DNA of 64,000 nucleotides from Patescibacteria group bacterium (GCA_028704945.1 JAQWEL010000003.1:72037-136036), one strand, 5' to 3'. Positions 41,979 to 51,467 are shown, numbered from the stretch's first letter. Numbers and translations: made by a program. The notes: generated from the letters alone by a model not told the origin.

Positions 41979-42440
41979 TTATTTTTTGGGCTTAAATTTG
42001 TATTTCTTTAATATTGCCCAATCGGAGAATAAAAATAGCTTTTTAGCCAAAAAATTCCAAAATATTACTATGGCAGAAGCTATTATTTTAGAAGACAGAT
42101 AATACCAGCCAAAGCCCTCAGTAAGTCGAAACATAATAGCTTCGTTAATAAGCAAGCCGACGCCAGTTATAACAAGAAACACCACATAAAGGCGCAATTT
42201 GATGATGCTGTCATAATAACCTTTAAAGACATGCCTCATGTTAAAGTAATAGCTTATTGATGTGGCAATAAGAAAGGAAATAGCAGCCGCTACAAGATAA
42301 TGGCTAAATAATAATAACTCTTTTAAGATAAAAAGCAGTATAAAGTCTATGGCTGTAACAATTAAGCCAAAAATAACATAACGCTTCCCCTCGCCTACTA
42401 CCTTATTTTTAGTAGCTTTCTCGAAAGATATTTTTTTCAT
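41979..42440 (-). CDS. GtrA-family membrane protein
   Basis: 153 residues, four membrane helices. Typical GtrA start: VGEGKRYVIFGLIVTAIDFI, then AISFLIATSISYYFNMRHVF, and FWNFLAKKLFLF near the end. GtrA proteins are thought to flip or hand over lipid-linked sugars for glycan modification. A promoter and a CGGAG Shine-Dalgarno precede it, and it stands alone between two terminators. It may serve the polysaccharide pathways seen elsewhere in the window. Confidence 0.88.
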   Translation of the reverse strand: MKKISFEKATKNKVVGEGKRYVIFGLIVTAIDFILLFILKELLLFSHYLVAAAISFLIATSISYYFNMRHVFKGYYDSIIKLRLYVVFLVITGVGLLINEAIMFRLTEGFGWYYLSSKIIASAIVIFWNFLAKKLFLFSDWAILKKYKFKPKK

Positions 42441-42472
42441 TACTTATCTCCGTTTTAAAGAACATTATTTTT

Positions 42473-42501
42473 ATTTAATGCTAAAAAACCAACTCTGTCA
42501 A
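42473..42501 (-). promoter_or_regulatory. Promoter of the GtrA-like gene
   Basis: Minus strand TTGACA (42501-42496), 17 bp, TTAAAT (42478-42473). Confidence 0.6.
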
Positions 42502-42505
42502 TCTT

Positions 42506-42536
42506 TTAAAAACAGCCTTTATAAAGACTGTTTTTT
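42506..42536. terminator. Terminator after the M23 peptidase gene
   Basis: The inverted repeat AAAACAGCCTTTAT / ATAAAGACTGTTTT (one G-T pair) is flanked by A- and T-runs. It serves the minus-strand gene ending at 42558. Confidence 0.75.
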
Positions 42537-42557
42537 GATTTAAATACTTCTATAAAT

Positions 42558-43820
42558 TTATGGTAAATATTCTAATGGATCAACAGGAATACCATTTAAA
42601 CGGACTTCAAAGTGCATATGCGGCCCAGTAGTCATATTGCCAGCACCATTAGTACCGGGGGTGCCACCTGATTTACCGATTATTTGTCCTTGATTAACAA
42701 ATTGTTCTTCTTCAACCGCTATACTGGACACATGCCCATAAACTGTAGATAAACCATTAGCATGAACTAACATGATGTAAGCATAGGCTCCATTAGCACC
42801 TGATTTCGCCCTAGCTACATAACCTGAGGCAGCTGCTCTTACGGTTGTTCCCTGTGCTGCTCTAATATCAATAGCAGGATGTTCAAAAACATTTCTAAAA
42901 GGATAATCAGGATCATGAAAATAAGCGTTAACTCTATTTTTAGGAACTGGCCAAATTAATTCACCGCTTGATTCATTTAAATTTTTAAATTTGGCGTTAG
43001 CAGACATCTTGTCACGCATTCTTTTCTCTAAGCTGGTAATATCTGCTGCTGCATCTTGTTGCTCTTTTCTGGCTTTAGCTAACAAAGATTGATATTCTGA
43101 CTCGGATTGTTTAGTTTCGTCTAATATAACCACCTTACCCTGCTTTTCTTCTTGCAGCGTAGTCATTTTATCAAGCAAATCTTCATTCAACTTTACCAAG
43201 CTTAAGCGCTTAATATCCATGTCTTTCTTGTCTTGGTCTAAACGTTCTTTAGTGTTCTTTAAATTTTCTAAATTTTCTTGTATGCCAGTATTTATATTCT
43301 TAAGATGCTCTACTTGATCTATGTAGGTAGAAAGATTGTCGTTTAAAAGCATTACTTCTAAGTCGCTCTTGGAACCCTCCTGATATAAGAGTCCTAAAGC
43401 AGTGCCTATCTGCTCTTTATTTTTGTCTATCTCTTTATTTTTTAAAGCAATTTCTAAATCTATTTTTCTTATTTCAAGTTCGGTTTTAGCAATATTTTCT
43501 TTAACATCTTCAATGTTGATTTCCATAGCGGCAATACGGTTGTCAAAAATAGCTAATTGATTTTCTAAGTCAGATTTTTCCGATTGTTTTTGACGAAGCA
43601 TCCGCCGGTACTCTTCTTCTCGCGCTTTTAATGCGTCAATAGAATTTTTCTTATCCTGAATGTTCCTATTTAATTCATCGATTTCTGGTGTGGTTTGATT
43701 TTGGCTACCAGTGGTGGTATTGCTCAGTTCAGCTTTAGCAACCAAAATTTGATGTACTAAAAATATAACGCTAACGAAACCGGCAATTATTAAGATAGTT
43801 AAAATTTTATTAGATTTCAT
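42558..43820 (-). CDS. M23-family peptidoglycan hydrolase with coiled coil (EnvC-like)
   Basis: 420 residues. A signal or anchor helix (about 7-28) precedes a coiled coil from about residue 45 to 260 (for example RQKQSEKSDLENQLAIFDNR). The C-terminal LytM/M23 domain follows: EHPAIDI supplies His and Asp, TVYGHVS and GPHMHFEV supply the other zinc-site histidines. The full metal site makes it probably active. EnvC/NlpD-like proteins act in daughter-cell separation. The Shine-Dalgarno AAGGAGGT touches the ATG with no spacer, as in the gene at 40925. Neighbours: GtrA gene and a prepilin. Confidence 0.9.
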   Translation of the reverse strand: MKSNKILTILIIAGFVSVIFLVHQILVAKAELSNTTTGSQNQTTPEIDELNRNIQDKKNSIDALKAREEEYRRMLRQKQSEKSDLENQLAIFDNRIAAMEINIEDVKENIAKTELEIRKIDLEIALKNKEIDKNKEQIGTALGLLYQEGSKSDLEVMLLNDNLSTYIDQVEHLKNINTGIQENLENLKNTKERLDQDKKDMDIKRLSLVKLNEDLLDKMTTLQEEKQGKVVILDETKQSESEYQSLLAKARKEQQDAAADITSLEKRMRDKMSANAKFKNLNESSGELIWPVPKNRVNAYFHDPDYPFRNVFEHPAIDIRAAQGTTVRAAASGYVARAKSGANGAYAYIMLVHANGLSTVYGHVSSIAVEEEQFVNQGQIIGKSGGTPGTNGAGNMTTGPHMHFEVRLNGIPVDPLEYLP

Positions 43821-43903
43821 ACCTCCTTAGTATACCAAATTTTTAAAAACACAACAAAATGTATTAATCCACATTGTTTTGAATAAATAATTATTCTTAT
43901 TTT

Positions 43904-45301
43904 TTAAAATCTCCGAACACAGCGGATATTATTTCCGACACCATTTTTAACAGAGCCGTATTGATTACCGTTGCTGGCATACTGGGACCAAACACCTATA
44001 GCGCTGTACTCAGTCGATGATAAATAAGCTGAGCCGTTCAAACCAAACGCTCGAGAATTAACTGAAGTAGTGATTAAGGCTATGGTGTCATTGTGTTGGA
44101 CTGTTGTCCCATTATTAGCTGTTTTTAAAGTAGCGCTAGTAGTATTTTCTCCATAATAGGCATTACTTGCATATTTAGTGCCGATAAAACTATAAAAAGG
44201 CTCACTGCTTTTAATGATAGCAGTTAATTCTTTAGCAGCTGGTAAATACCAATCACTATAAGGGACACCATTAATAGTAATACTTAAATCTAAACAATAT
44301 TTAGCAGCGGCATAATTGGCATTAGTATTGTTCTTAGCTGGGTAATCAGAATCAGCACCATCGCTGAAGTTATTACGCCCATCAACCGCATCATCGAGAT
44401 TCATATCAGTAGTGCCAACAGTATCCCAAGCTTTATTATTAGTATTGGCATCTGTGGTACAGGTGCAGACCGAAGCAATATCGCCAGAAATATTAGTACA
44501 ATTAGACGGAGCGGCTACTAAATTAATATTACCGCAGTTACTATCACCAGATTTACAAACTAAATAACCACCACCACAGATAGCGCCATAGGTGCTAGAG
44601 TTAGTACACTCCGTTGCAGCATTAGCCGTGTCAGAACAAGGTGTAGGTCTAGTGGCGCTACAAGCATTAGCATTACAATACGGCGTAGTTGGTGTACTAG
44701 AACAATCACTGTTAGTATTACAAGCAACACAGGCAGTGCCATCAGCCTTGCAATATGGTGTTGCCCCGCTACAACTATTAGGAGAACAAGTTTGGCCGCA
44801 ACCATCATTACCGCAAATCTTACCGCTGCAATTAGGCGTGCATTTAACGTTAGAAGAATTATTACTAGTGTTTATTATTTCTCCCAATTCTGCTAGAGGA
44901 GCATAGACTACTGGGCGACCGGAAACTGTTTTGTAGGCCATATAACCAGTACTGTTAAGAGAAGAAACACTAGGATCTGTTGGTAGAGCAGTTAAATATT
45001 CAGCATTGTTAGATAAGACTGATAAATCAAGCAAACCAGTACAATCAGTCGCATTACTGCGACATATTTCCATTGAGCTAGTACCGACCATAGTTGTTGG
45101 TAAAGAACCATGAGCAACTGTATATTGCAGAAGTGCTTTATGGATAGCATTAATATTCATAGCGCGCTGAGCATTTCTAGCTGCAGCTAATTGGCGTAAA
45201 GGGTTAATAGCTATAATTACTACACTGGCTAAAATAGCAATGATACCAATTACTAATAAAACTTCTATTAAAGTAAAGCCTTTGTTAGTCTTAAGCTTCA
45301 T
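43904..45301 (-). CDS. Type IV prepilin-like protein with cysteine-rich middle and lectin-like C-terminus
   Basis: 465 residues. The prepilin signal KGFTLIEVLLVIGIIAIL is followed by a pilin helix and head (to about 155). A cysteine-rich spacer (about 155-270) with CSGKICGNDGCGQTC follows, the same style as the 647-residue prepilin. The C-terminal domain of about 190 residues carries YSDWYLPAAKELTAI, AYLSSTEYSAIGVW and a final NNIRCVRRF, as in DUF1566/Lcl-like domains with a C-type-lectin or sulfatase-modifying-factor type fold. Likely a pilus-borne adhesin. It is followed by the M23 gene and preceded by galE on the same strand. Confidence 0.87.
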   Translation of the reverse strand: MKLKTNKGFTLIEVLLVIGIIAILASVVIIAINPLRQLAAARNAQRAMNINAIHKALLQYTVAHGSLPTTMVGTSSMEICRSNATDCTGLLDLSVLSNNAEYLTALPTDPSVSSLNSTGYMAYKTVSGRPVVYAPLAELGEIINTSNNSSNVKCTPNCSGKICGNDGCGQTCSPNSCSGATPYCKADGTACVACNTNSDCSSTPTTPYCNANACSATRPTPCSDTANAATECTNSSTYGAICGGGYLVCKSGDSNCGNINLVAAPSNCTNISGDIASVCTCTTDANTNNKAWDTVGTTDMNLDDAVDGRNNFSDGADSDYPAKNNTNANYAAAKYCLDLSITINGVPYSDWYLPAAKELTAIIKSSEPFYSFIGTKYASNAYYGENTTSATLKTANNGTTVQHNDTIALITTSVNSRAFGLNGSAYLSSTEYSAIGVWSQYASNGNQYGSVKNGVGNNIRCVRRF

Positions 45302-45370
45302 ATAATTAATAATTTAAGTTTAAAATTTATATTTATTATACTCTACAATGTTTTTCTCAACAAGTTTTTA

Positions 45371-45407
45371 GAAAAATAAAAAACAAAGGCTTGTCAGACT
45401 TTGTTTT
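45371..45407 (-). terminator. galE terminator
   Basis: Minus strand AAAACAAAG (45407-45399) pairs with CTTTGTTTT (45388-45380), followed by a T-rich run. Confidence 0.75.
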
Positions 45408-45418
45408 GCTTCTTGATA

Positions 45419-46435
45419 TTAATAATCGTAGCCGTTGGGTTTATTTTTATACCATTCTATTAGGCTCTGAATACTTTCTTCTAGTGTTTTTTTTGGTTTC
45501 CAGCCTAATACGTTTTCCATCTTATTGGTTTTGGCATACATAATAGCTATCTCACCTTGCCTTATTTCCCCGATATTTTTTTCTATTTTAGTATTTAATA
45601 TTTTTTCTATAGTATTAATAATTTCATGCACAGAATAACCTGCCCCGCTACCAATATTAAAAACATCGCTCCGATTATGTGTCTTTAAGTAATTAATCGA
45701 ATGGACAATTGCATCAACCAAGTCTTCAATATCAATAAAATCTCTAATTGGTGATTTATCTGGCGTGTCTACTTCAGAAAAAGTTAAACTAAATGGTTCT
45801 ATACCCATGGCTCCCCTGACAGCGTTTGGCATTAGCAATGATGAAGGCTTTTTACTATCACCGATTACGCCAGTGGTTGAGGCTCCACAAGCATTAAAAA
45901 ATCTAAGGATAATATAGTTAATATTATGAACCTGATTATACCAATAAATTTTTTTCTCTGCCATTAATTTAGCTTCTGCATAAACGCTCAGTGGAACAGT
46001 GGGATGATCTTCATCTACCGGTAAATACTGAGAATCACCGTAAACAGCGCAGGTTGATGAAAAAATAATCTTATCAGCCCCAAAATCTTTCATTACTTCT
46101 AATAAATTAAGAGTACCATCAACATTTTTTTTAAAATAATAAGCCGGCTTCTTCATTGATTCATCAACAATACATGGTGCGGCTAAATGAATAACTGTTT
46201 TAATATCTTCTCCTTCAAAAGCATTTTTTAAGCTATCTATGTCTGATAAATCTCCTTCAGCTACCCTTAATTCTCCATATTTAGCTAATATATCAACGAC
46301 TTCTTTGTGTCCCTTGCTAAAATTATCAAAAAGCACCACACGATAACCGTCTTCCAAAAAACGTTTTACCGCATGGCTACCAATATAGCCGGCTCCACCC
46401 GTTATTAATATGGTTTTTGTTTCTTCTTTTTCCAT
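45419..46435 (-). CDS. galE: UDP-glucose 4-epimerase
   Basis: 338 residues, extended SDR family. NAD site ITGGAGYIGSHAVKRF; VIHLAAPCIVDESMKKP; catalytic Ser-Tyr-Lys in FSSTCAVYG and VYAEAKLMAEK; then FFNACGAS and an SPIRDFIDIEDLVDAI block. It interconverts UDP-glucose and UDP-galactose and so feeds the glycosyltransferases of the two glycan clusters. Normal length. Own terminator downstream; no clear promoter found. Confidence 0.93.
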   Translation of the reverse strand: MEKEETKTILITGGAGYIGSHAVKRFLEDGYRVVLFDNFSKGHKEVVDILAKYGELRVAEGDLSDIDSLKNAFEGEDIKTVIHLAAPCIVDESMKKPAYYFKKNVDGTLNLLEVMKDFGADKIIFSSTCAVYGDSQYLPVDEDHPTVPLSVYAEAKLMAEKKIYWYNQVHNINYIILRFFNACGASTTGVIGDSKKPSSLLMPNAVRGAMGIEPFSLTFSEVDTPDKSPIRDFIDIEDLVDAIVHSINYLKTHNRSDVFNIGSGAGYSVHEIINTIEKILNTKIEKNIGEIRQGEIAIMYAKTNKMENVLGWKPKKTLEESIQSLIEWYKNKPNGYDY

Positions 46436-46518
46436 ATTTAATCTTTTATTTTTTAATTAAACAATGTTTTAACAAAAATAGCAATTTTTCTATAGTTTCA
46501 CTATATTTAATTTATTTT

Positions 46519-46558
46519 GTCAAAAAAATAGCTTGTTTTAGCAAGCTATTTTTTTGAC
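46519..46558. terminator. Bidirectional terminator
   Basis: Perfect 17-bp inverted repeat (46519-46535 with 46542-46558) with core ATAGCTTG/CAAGCTAT and A7/T7 runs. It follows the minus-strand gene ending at 46577. Confidence 0.85.
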
Positions 46559-46576
46559 TTCTATAGGCCTAATTTT

Positions 46577-48949
46577 TTAATAACAACCTTCATCAATTTG
46601 ACCATCGCAATTATCATCTTTTTTGTTTCCGCAAATTTCTATTGCCCCGGGCTTAATTTTAGAATTACTGTCATTACAGTCACCAGGAATTTCGGAGGAT
46701 GAAGCTGGGCAAGTTGCTGTTGGAGCAACTGCCTTAGTTCTGGTAGCTATACCATAACCATCTCTATCCCAATCATAATAACAAATTTTGCAACCTTCAT
46801 CTTTTTGACCATTGCAATTATCATCAATATTGTTACCACAAATTTCCGTTGCACCTGGTTTAACATTCTTATTGCTATTATTACAATCACCAATTTTATC
46901 TGAATAACCAACAGCACAGCTGGCGGTAAAAGGAACGGTTACTTGTCTGGAGGCAACTCCATAGTTATCTCTATCAGCATCATAATAGCAAGCTTTGCAA
47001 CCTTCATCTTTTTGACCATTGCAATTATCATCAATATTGTTACCACAAATTTCCATAGCACCCGGCTTGATTTTAGCACTATTATCGTTACAATCGCCCG
47101 ATGTTTCCGTGTATTTATTAGGGCAAGCAAGACTAATATTTACTTTGGTAGTTTTTGTTAACAAGCCATAATTATCTTTGTCACCATCGTAATAACAAGT
47201 TTTACAATTTTCATCTATCTGTCCATTGCAATTATCATCAATATTATTACCGCAAACTTCAGCTATGCCTGGCTTGATTTTGACATTATTGTCGTTGCAA
47301 TCGCCTGATGTTTCCGTGTATTTATTAGGGCAAGCGAGGCTAACATTAATACTTGTTGTTCTGGTAGAAATTCCATAGCGATCTCCGTCACCATCATAAT
47401 AACAGATTTTTTTAGCATCATTGCTGCCATTATTATTACTATTATCACTACTGTCACTACCACTGGAAACATAGTCTTTTATACAACGAAGCGGTAAATA
47501 AATATAGCCGGTATCACTATCCCAAGATCTTCTAACTATATCCGTATAAAAATAATTATTATATTCGGAATTTGTTAAATTCATCATGAAAGCAAACTGA
47601 ATGTAATCAATATTGTTATCATCAGTAGCGTAGGATGATGACCAATATTTAGCCGAATTTTGCCATAAAATATTTGGTCCGCTTTTTTGTCCATAACGAA
47701 AAACATTAATATCTAAATCAGATTTTAAGTATTGTCCTGCGGTGCTGCAAAAAGTTGTTTGCCAAACGTCATCAATAACTTGGCAAGTTGAATTGCTGGC
47801 TGCCTCAGCTGCCACAACCCATTCAGCTGACGTTGGGATATGCCAACCGGCTGGACAAATTCCTCTAGCGCCAGCGGAGCTATTGTTTGCCATGGCATCG
47901 TGCCAGGTATAATATTTTTTACCGTTATTAGTTTGGACATTAGAAACACCTGTCTGAAATAAAAGATCGTCTTTCATCCAACACTTTGAACCGATTTGAA
48001 CGGTTCGATAAATATTATTATCACGCTGATCAGTAAAACTATATGGACAATCATTGTTATCCGTAGTGCAACCTTCATTAATTTGTCCATTGCAATTATC
48101 GTCAACATTATTAGGACATGATTCTGCCATTCCTGGGTTAATTTCGCCATTGTTATCATTACAATCACCTGCTTGAGCTGAATAACCTGATGGGCAAACA
48201 TGAGCATCATTAATAGTCTGAATTGAACCACTACCATAACCATCACCATCATTATCAGCATAACATTGGACGGAATAAGAAGTGTCGGTTGAACCTGTAC
48301 CTTGAACACAACGCGCTAAACGATAATTATTATGAACAGCGTCTGAATTATAATAAAAAACATCAGTTGAGAAAAAATTAGGCAAGCTATAGGACGTAGG
48401 GTTACTTATTAAAGCAACCTTGATTAATAATCCAGCAATATCACTGGGGGCATCCGATGCCCAATAGTTAACGCTATTTTGAAAAGAAAAAGAATATGAC
48501 CCGCCATAAACTTTAACAAATTCACCGAACTTATTAATATTTAAAATATCTCTGAGTTGAGCGCCGGCACTTAAGGAATAAATTGATCCAAAAGCGTCGC
48601 CCAACTCACCGCAACTATTACTGCTCACAGCATTGGCGGCCTCTACCCATTCAGCAGAAGTGGCAATATGCCAACCGCTTGGACACAAACCTTGCGCTCC
48701 GGTTTGGGTTGAGTTATTCATTACATCGTGCCAAGTGTAATAAATATAGCCGTTTGCTTCTTTCGTGTCAGCCACGTTTTGAGTATAGGCTAAGTCAGAC
48801 CTAAACCAACACTTAGAACCAACTTGGATGGTTGGATAAATTTTGTTGTCGCGGCTGTCAGTCACATTGTCGCCACAAACAGCTTTTACTTCCAAGACGC
48901 TTATAGTAAAAGCGAAAAAAAGTAAAAACAAAAAACCAATTTTTTTCAT
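46577..48949 (-). CDS. Secreted protein with two FISUMP domains and five MopE-type metal-binding repeats
   Basis: 790 residues. The signal peptide covers about 1-23 (KKIGFLFLLFFAFTISVLEV). Two FISUMP domains (about 24-215 and 295-480) share SKCWFRSDL / SKCWMKDDL, YYTWHDVM / YYTWHDAM and CPSGWHIATSAEW / CPAGWHIPTSAEW. One MopE-type repeat lies between them and four follow at the C-terminus, each like CYYDGDGDRYG, GDCNDNN and CGNNIDDNCNGQIDEGC: acidic DxDxDG loops with six or so cysteines, suited to calcium or metal binding. Probably a surface adhesin or metal-stabilised envelope protein. The near-identical repeats invite recombination. Confidence 0.88.
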   Translation of the reverse strand: MKKIGFLFLLFFAFTISVLEVKAVCGDNVTDSRDNKIYPTIQVGSKCWFRSDLAYTQNVADTKEANGYIYYTWHDVMNNSTQTGAQGLCPSGWHIATSAEWVEAANAVSSNSCGELGDAFGSIYSLSAGAQLRDILNINKFGEFVKVYGGSYSFSFQNSVNYWASDAPSDIAGLLIKVALISNPTSYSLPNFFSTDVFYYNSDAVHNNYRLARCVQGTGSTDTSYSVQCYADNDGDGYGSGSIQTINDAHVCPSGYSAQAGDCNDNNGEINPGMAESCPNNVDDNCNGQINEGCTTDNNDCPYSFTDQRDNNIYRTVQIGSKCWMKDDLLFQTGVSNVQTNNGKKYYTWHDAMANNSSAGARGICPAGWHIPTSAEWVVAAEAASNSTCQVIDDVWQTTFCSTAGQYLKSDLDINVFRYGQKSGPNILWQNSAKYWSSSYATDDNNIDYIQFAFMMNLTNSEYNNYFYTDIVRRSWDSDTGYIYLPLRCIKDYVSSGSDSSDNSNNNGSNDAKKICYYDGDGDRYGISTRTTSINVSLACPNKYTETSGDCNDNNVKIKPGIAEVCGNNIDDNCNGQIDENCKTCYYDGDKDNYGLLTKTTKVNISLACPNKYTETSGDCNDNSAKIKPGAMEICGNNIDDNCNGQKDEGCKACYYDADRDNYGVASRQVTVPFTASCAVGYSDKIGDCNNSNKNVKPGATEICGNNIDDNCNGQKDEGCKICYYDWDRDGYGIATRTKAVAPTATCPASSSEIPGDCNDSNSKIKPGAIEICGNKKDDNCDGQIDEGCY

Positions 48950-49027
48950 AATTTTTTGTTAATTAAATTGTTTATTCAATTATAACATATTTTTTACAAA
49001 TTCAATAGTTTTTCTGTTTATAACAAT

Positions 49028-49060
49028 TTGACAGATTAATAGTTTATGTATAAACTATTA
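49028..49060 (+). promoter_or_regulatory. Promoter and palindromic operator of the marR-efflux operon
   Basis: TTGACA (49028-49033), 17 bp, TAAACT (49051-49056). A perfect inverted repeat TAATAGTTTA (49037-49046) / TAAACTATTA (49051-49060), four bases apart, fills the spacer and the -10 box. This is the classic size and place for a MarR dimer to bind and block transcription. Confidence 0.75.
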
Positions 49061-49085
49061 TGGTTAACCAATAAACTAAATAATT

Positions 49086-49544
49086 ATGAACTTAATTGAA
49101 GAAAATGAGATCGTAAAACCGATTATGCTTGCCTCAATAAAAATTGAAGCAATCGCTTATCGTTATTGTCTGCATCCTTTGGGTTTAAGTTGGCCGGCTG
49201 TCCAAATAATGAAAATTATTGAGATGTTTAAGGAAATAAAACCGTCAGCTATCTGCCATGCTATCGGTTCCAGTAAATCTAATGTAACGCAAAGACTGCA
49301 GTGGTTGGAAAAACAAGGTTTAATTGAAAAATCAATTTGCACAGAAGGTGATAAACGGCAAGTAGCCATTAGTTTATCAGACGAAGGAAAAAGGAAATTA
49401 AAGTCTCTTAATAAAACTTTAAAAGATTCCGAGGTCCATTTAGAAAAATTTTTTACCAAAGAAGAATTATCTAATCATATCATTTTTTTCAATAAATTTA
49501 TGGCTATGCTTGACCAATGGGAAAAATGTGAAAAATATCATTAA
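49086..49544 (+). CDS. MarR-family repressor
   Basis: 152 residues. The winged helix holds KPSAICHAIGSSKSNVTQRL and QWLEKQGLIEKSI, then the wing with EGDKRQVAISLSDEGKRKL. N- and C-terminal helices form the dimer. It is the first gene of an operon with an RND adaptor (gap of four bases) and pump, preceded by a palindrome over its promoter. By family knowledge and layout it should repress the operon and release on binding a pump substrate. Confidence 0.9.
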   Translation: MNLIEENEIVKPIMLASIKIEAIAYRYCLHPLGLSWPAVQIMKIIEMFKEIKPSAICHAIGSSKSNVTQRLQWLEKQGLIEKSICTEGDKRQVAISLSDEGKRKLKSLNKTLKDSEVHLEKFFTKEELSNHIIFFNKFMAMLDQWEKCEKYH

Positions 49545-49548
49545 CTAT

Positions 49549-51462
49549 ATGACTAAAATTCATAAAACAAAAAAATTATTATTAAGCATGGTGGCAATTA
49601 TAGCTCTACCTGCTTTACTTACTGGTTGCGGTAAAAAAGAAGAAGAAGTTAAAACTGAAATACTTCCAGTTGCCGTAAAAACTCAAACAATGGCTAACAG
49701 TAAAGTTGCCCAAAATAATTTAGAATTATCTGGCATGGTTGTAGCTGAAAGTGAGGCTAAAATCATTGCTAAAGCTTCTGGCAATGCTGCCGTCATAAAG
49801 TTTAATGTCGGAGACAAAGTTAATGTCGGCACAGAACTTATGAAAATCGACGATATTAACAGTAGTCTAACTGGAGCCGGCTTTAATTCATCACAAGTAA
49901 AACAAGCAATTGTAGCCGTTAACCAGGCTCAAACCAATTATCAAATGGCTAAAACCAATTATGATAATTTAATACTTTCTTCAGCCAAAGATCTTCGTCA
50001 AGCAGAAATTGGTCGCGATCAGGCTGCTAGCGGCAAGAGCAATACTTCAATTACTACCGCTGAGGCCATCAAGTCGGCCGAATTAGCTCTTGAAACAGCC
50101 AACTTAGGAGTTGAACAAGCTAAAAATAATTTGGATAACAAAAAAAAGCAGTTAAGCCAGTCCAAGACTGATACTTATGACAACGCCAATACCTCAGCTG
50201 AGGCAGTAGCTGCTACCTGTGCCAATGCTATAACAACTGTCAACAACACTACTGGCATTGATGACAAAAATTCAGTTGATATTCCTTATAAAACTAATTT
50301 AGGAGCGATGGATTCATCCTACATGACCAAGCTCAAAGAACAATATTATCAAGCCAAGGCTTCTTATGCCAACTATAATAAAAATAAGAGCGGTAATATT
50401 AACGACAAATTAGCCAGTGTAATTAAATTGGCTGAAGATTGCAAAAATATGGCCGAGACTTATCGTGATTTGCTTGATAAAAGTATTCCTTCTAACACCT
50501 TGTCTCAAACCTCGTTAAGCACTATGCAGTCAAACTCAGCCACTATGGTTAACCAGTTAGTTGCCAGCTTATTGCAAGCGACAGCAGTTAAACAAGGCTT
50601 AACTAATGTAGACTTAAATAATAATTCCGTGTCCGATTCGCTTGATAGAGCTTATGAGTTAGCTAAAAAACAACAAGAACAAGCCAGTCAAGCTTTAAAC
50701 AATCTAAAGGCTGGTAATAATAGCCAATTAGACCAAGCTAATTTTTCAGCCATTTCAGCTGAAAATCAATATGAAAATTTAAAGGTTAAAATAAACACAC
50801 AAATAGCTGTCGCCAAAAATCAACTTGATTTAGCCGAATTGCAATATCAAAATGCCGGCTTAGCCCTTCAAGGATTATATGATAATCGTTTAATTATATC
50901 GCCTATCCAGGGCACAGTTACTAAAAAATTGATTGCTGACGGAGATGCTATTTCCATTGGACAATTATTAGCAACAATCAGCGAAACTACTAATATTAAA
51001 GTTCAGTTTTATGTTGATCAAGACCTGCTCGCCTATCTAATGCCAGGTATGAGTGTTAACTTGGTTAATTCTGATAACAAAGAAATTAACGGAATAATTA
51101 CTGCGATTTCTCCTCAGGCTGATGCTGCCACTAAAAGATTTTTAGTTGAAGTCAAGCCAGCGACAGAAAATGCGAAACCGGAAGAATTGCCAATAGGAAC
51201 CGTTGTCAATGTCAAAATTAATGTTAAAAAAACCGTAGTCGGCAATGGCAATATTATCTTACCCTTATCAGCTGTTAATATCGGTCAAAATGAAAGCTTT
51301 ATTTTTGTAGCCGAGAATGGCATCGCTAAAAAACAAACAGTTTCTTTAGGTGAAGTTCATGGTGAATTTGCTGAAATTAAAGTTGATCTTAATCCGGAAG
51401 CGGCTATTATTATTGATGGCTCACGTCTTTTATCTGATGGACAAAAAATAGAAATTAAATAA
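49549..51462 (+). CDS. RND efflux adaptor (membrane fusion lipoprotein) with a long coiled coil
   Basis: 637 residues from the ATG at 49549; an upstream in-frame start would overlap marR and disturb the signal peptide. Lipobox LLTGC near residue 26 marks a lipoprotein. The biotinyl-lipoyl half-motif VIKFNVGDKVNVGTELMKI (about 80-100) pairs with IISPIQGTVTKKLIADGDAI (about 446). Between them lies a helical hairpin of about 330 residues, roughly twice or more the usual size. Beta-barrel and membrane-proximal domains follow. It links the inner-membrane pump to whatever lies outside. Confidence 0.88.
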   Translation: MTKIHKTKKLLLSMVAIIALPALLTGCGKKEEEVKTEILPVAVKTQTMANSKVAQNNLELSGMVVAESEAKIIAKASGNAAVIKFNVGDKVNVGTELMKIDDINSSLTGAGFNSSQVKQAIVAVNQAQTNYQMAKTNYDNLILSSAKDLRQAEIGRDQAASGKSNTSITTAEAIKSAELALETANLGVEQAKNNLDNKKKQLSQSKTDTYDNANTSAEAVAATCANAITTVNNTTGIDDKNSVDIPYKTNLGAMDSSYMTKLKEQYYQAKASYANYNKNKSGNINDKLASVIKLAEDCKNMAETYRDLLDKSIPSNTLSQTSLSTMQSNSATMVNQLVASLLQATAVKQGLTNVDLNNNSVSDSLDRAYELAKKQQEQASQALNNLKAGNNSQLDQANFSAISAENQYENLKVKINTQIAVAKNQLDLAELQYQNAGLALQGLYDNRLIISPIQGTVTKKLIADGDAISIGQLLATISETTNIKVQFYVDQDLLAYLMPGMSVNLVNSDNKEINGIITAISPQADAATKRFLVEVKPATENAKPEELPIGTVVNVKINVKKTVVGNGNIILPLSAVNIGQNESFIFVAENGIAKKQTVSLGEVHGEFAEIKVDLNPEAAIIIDGSRLLSDGQKIEIK

Positions 51463-51467
51463 CGTCT

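Noticed and set aside
43904-45301. Diversity-generating retroelement target
   Set aside because: The C-terminal fold fits, but there is no reverse transcriptase and I saw no template repeat in the window, so I list it only as a question.
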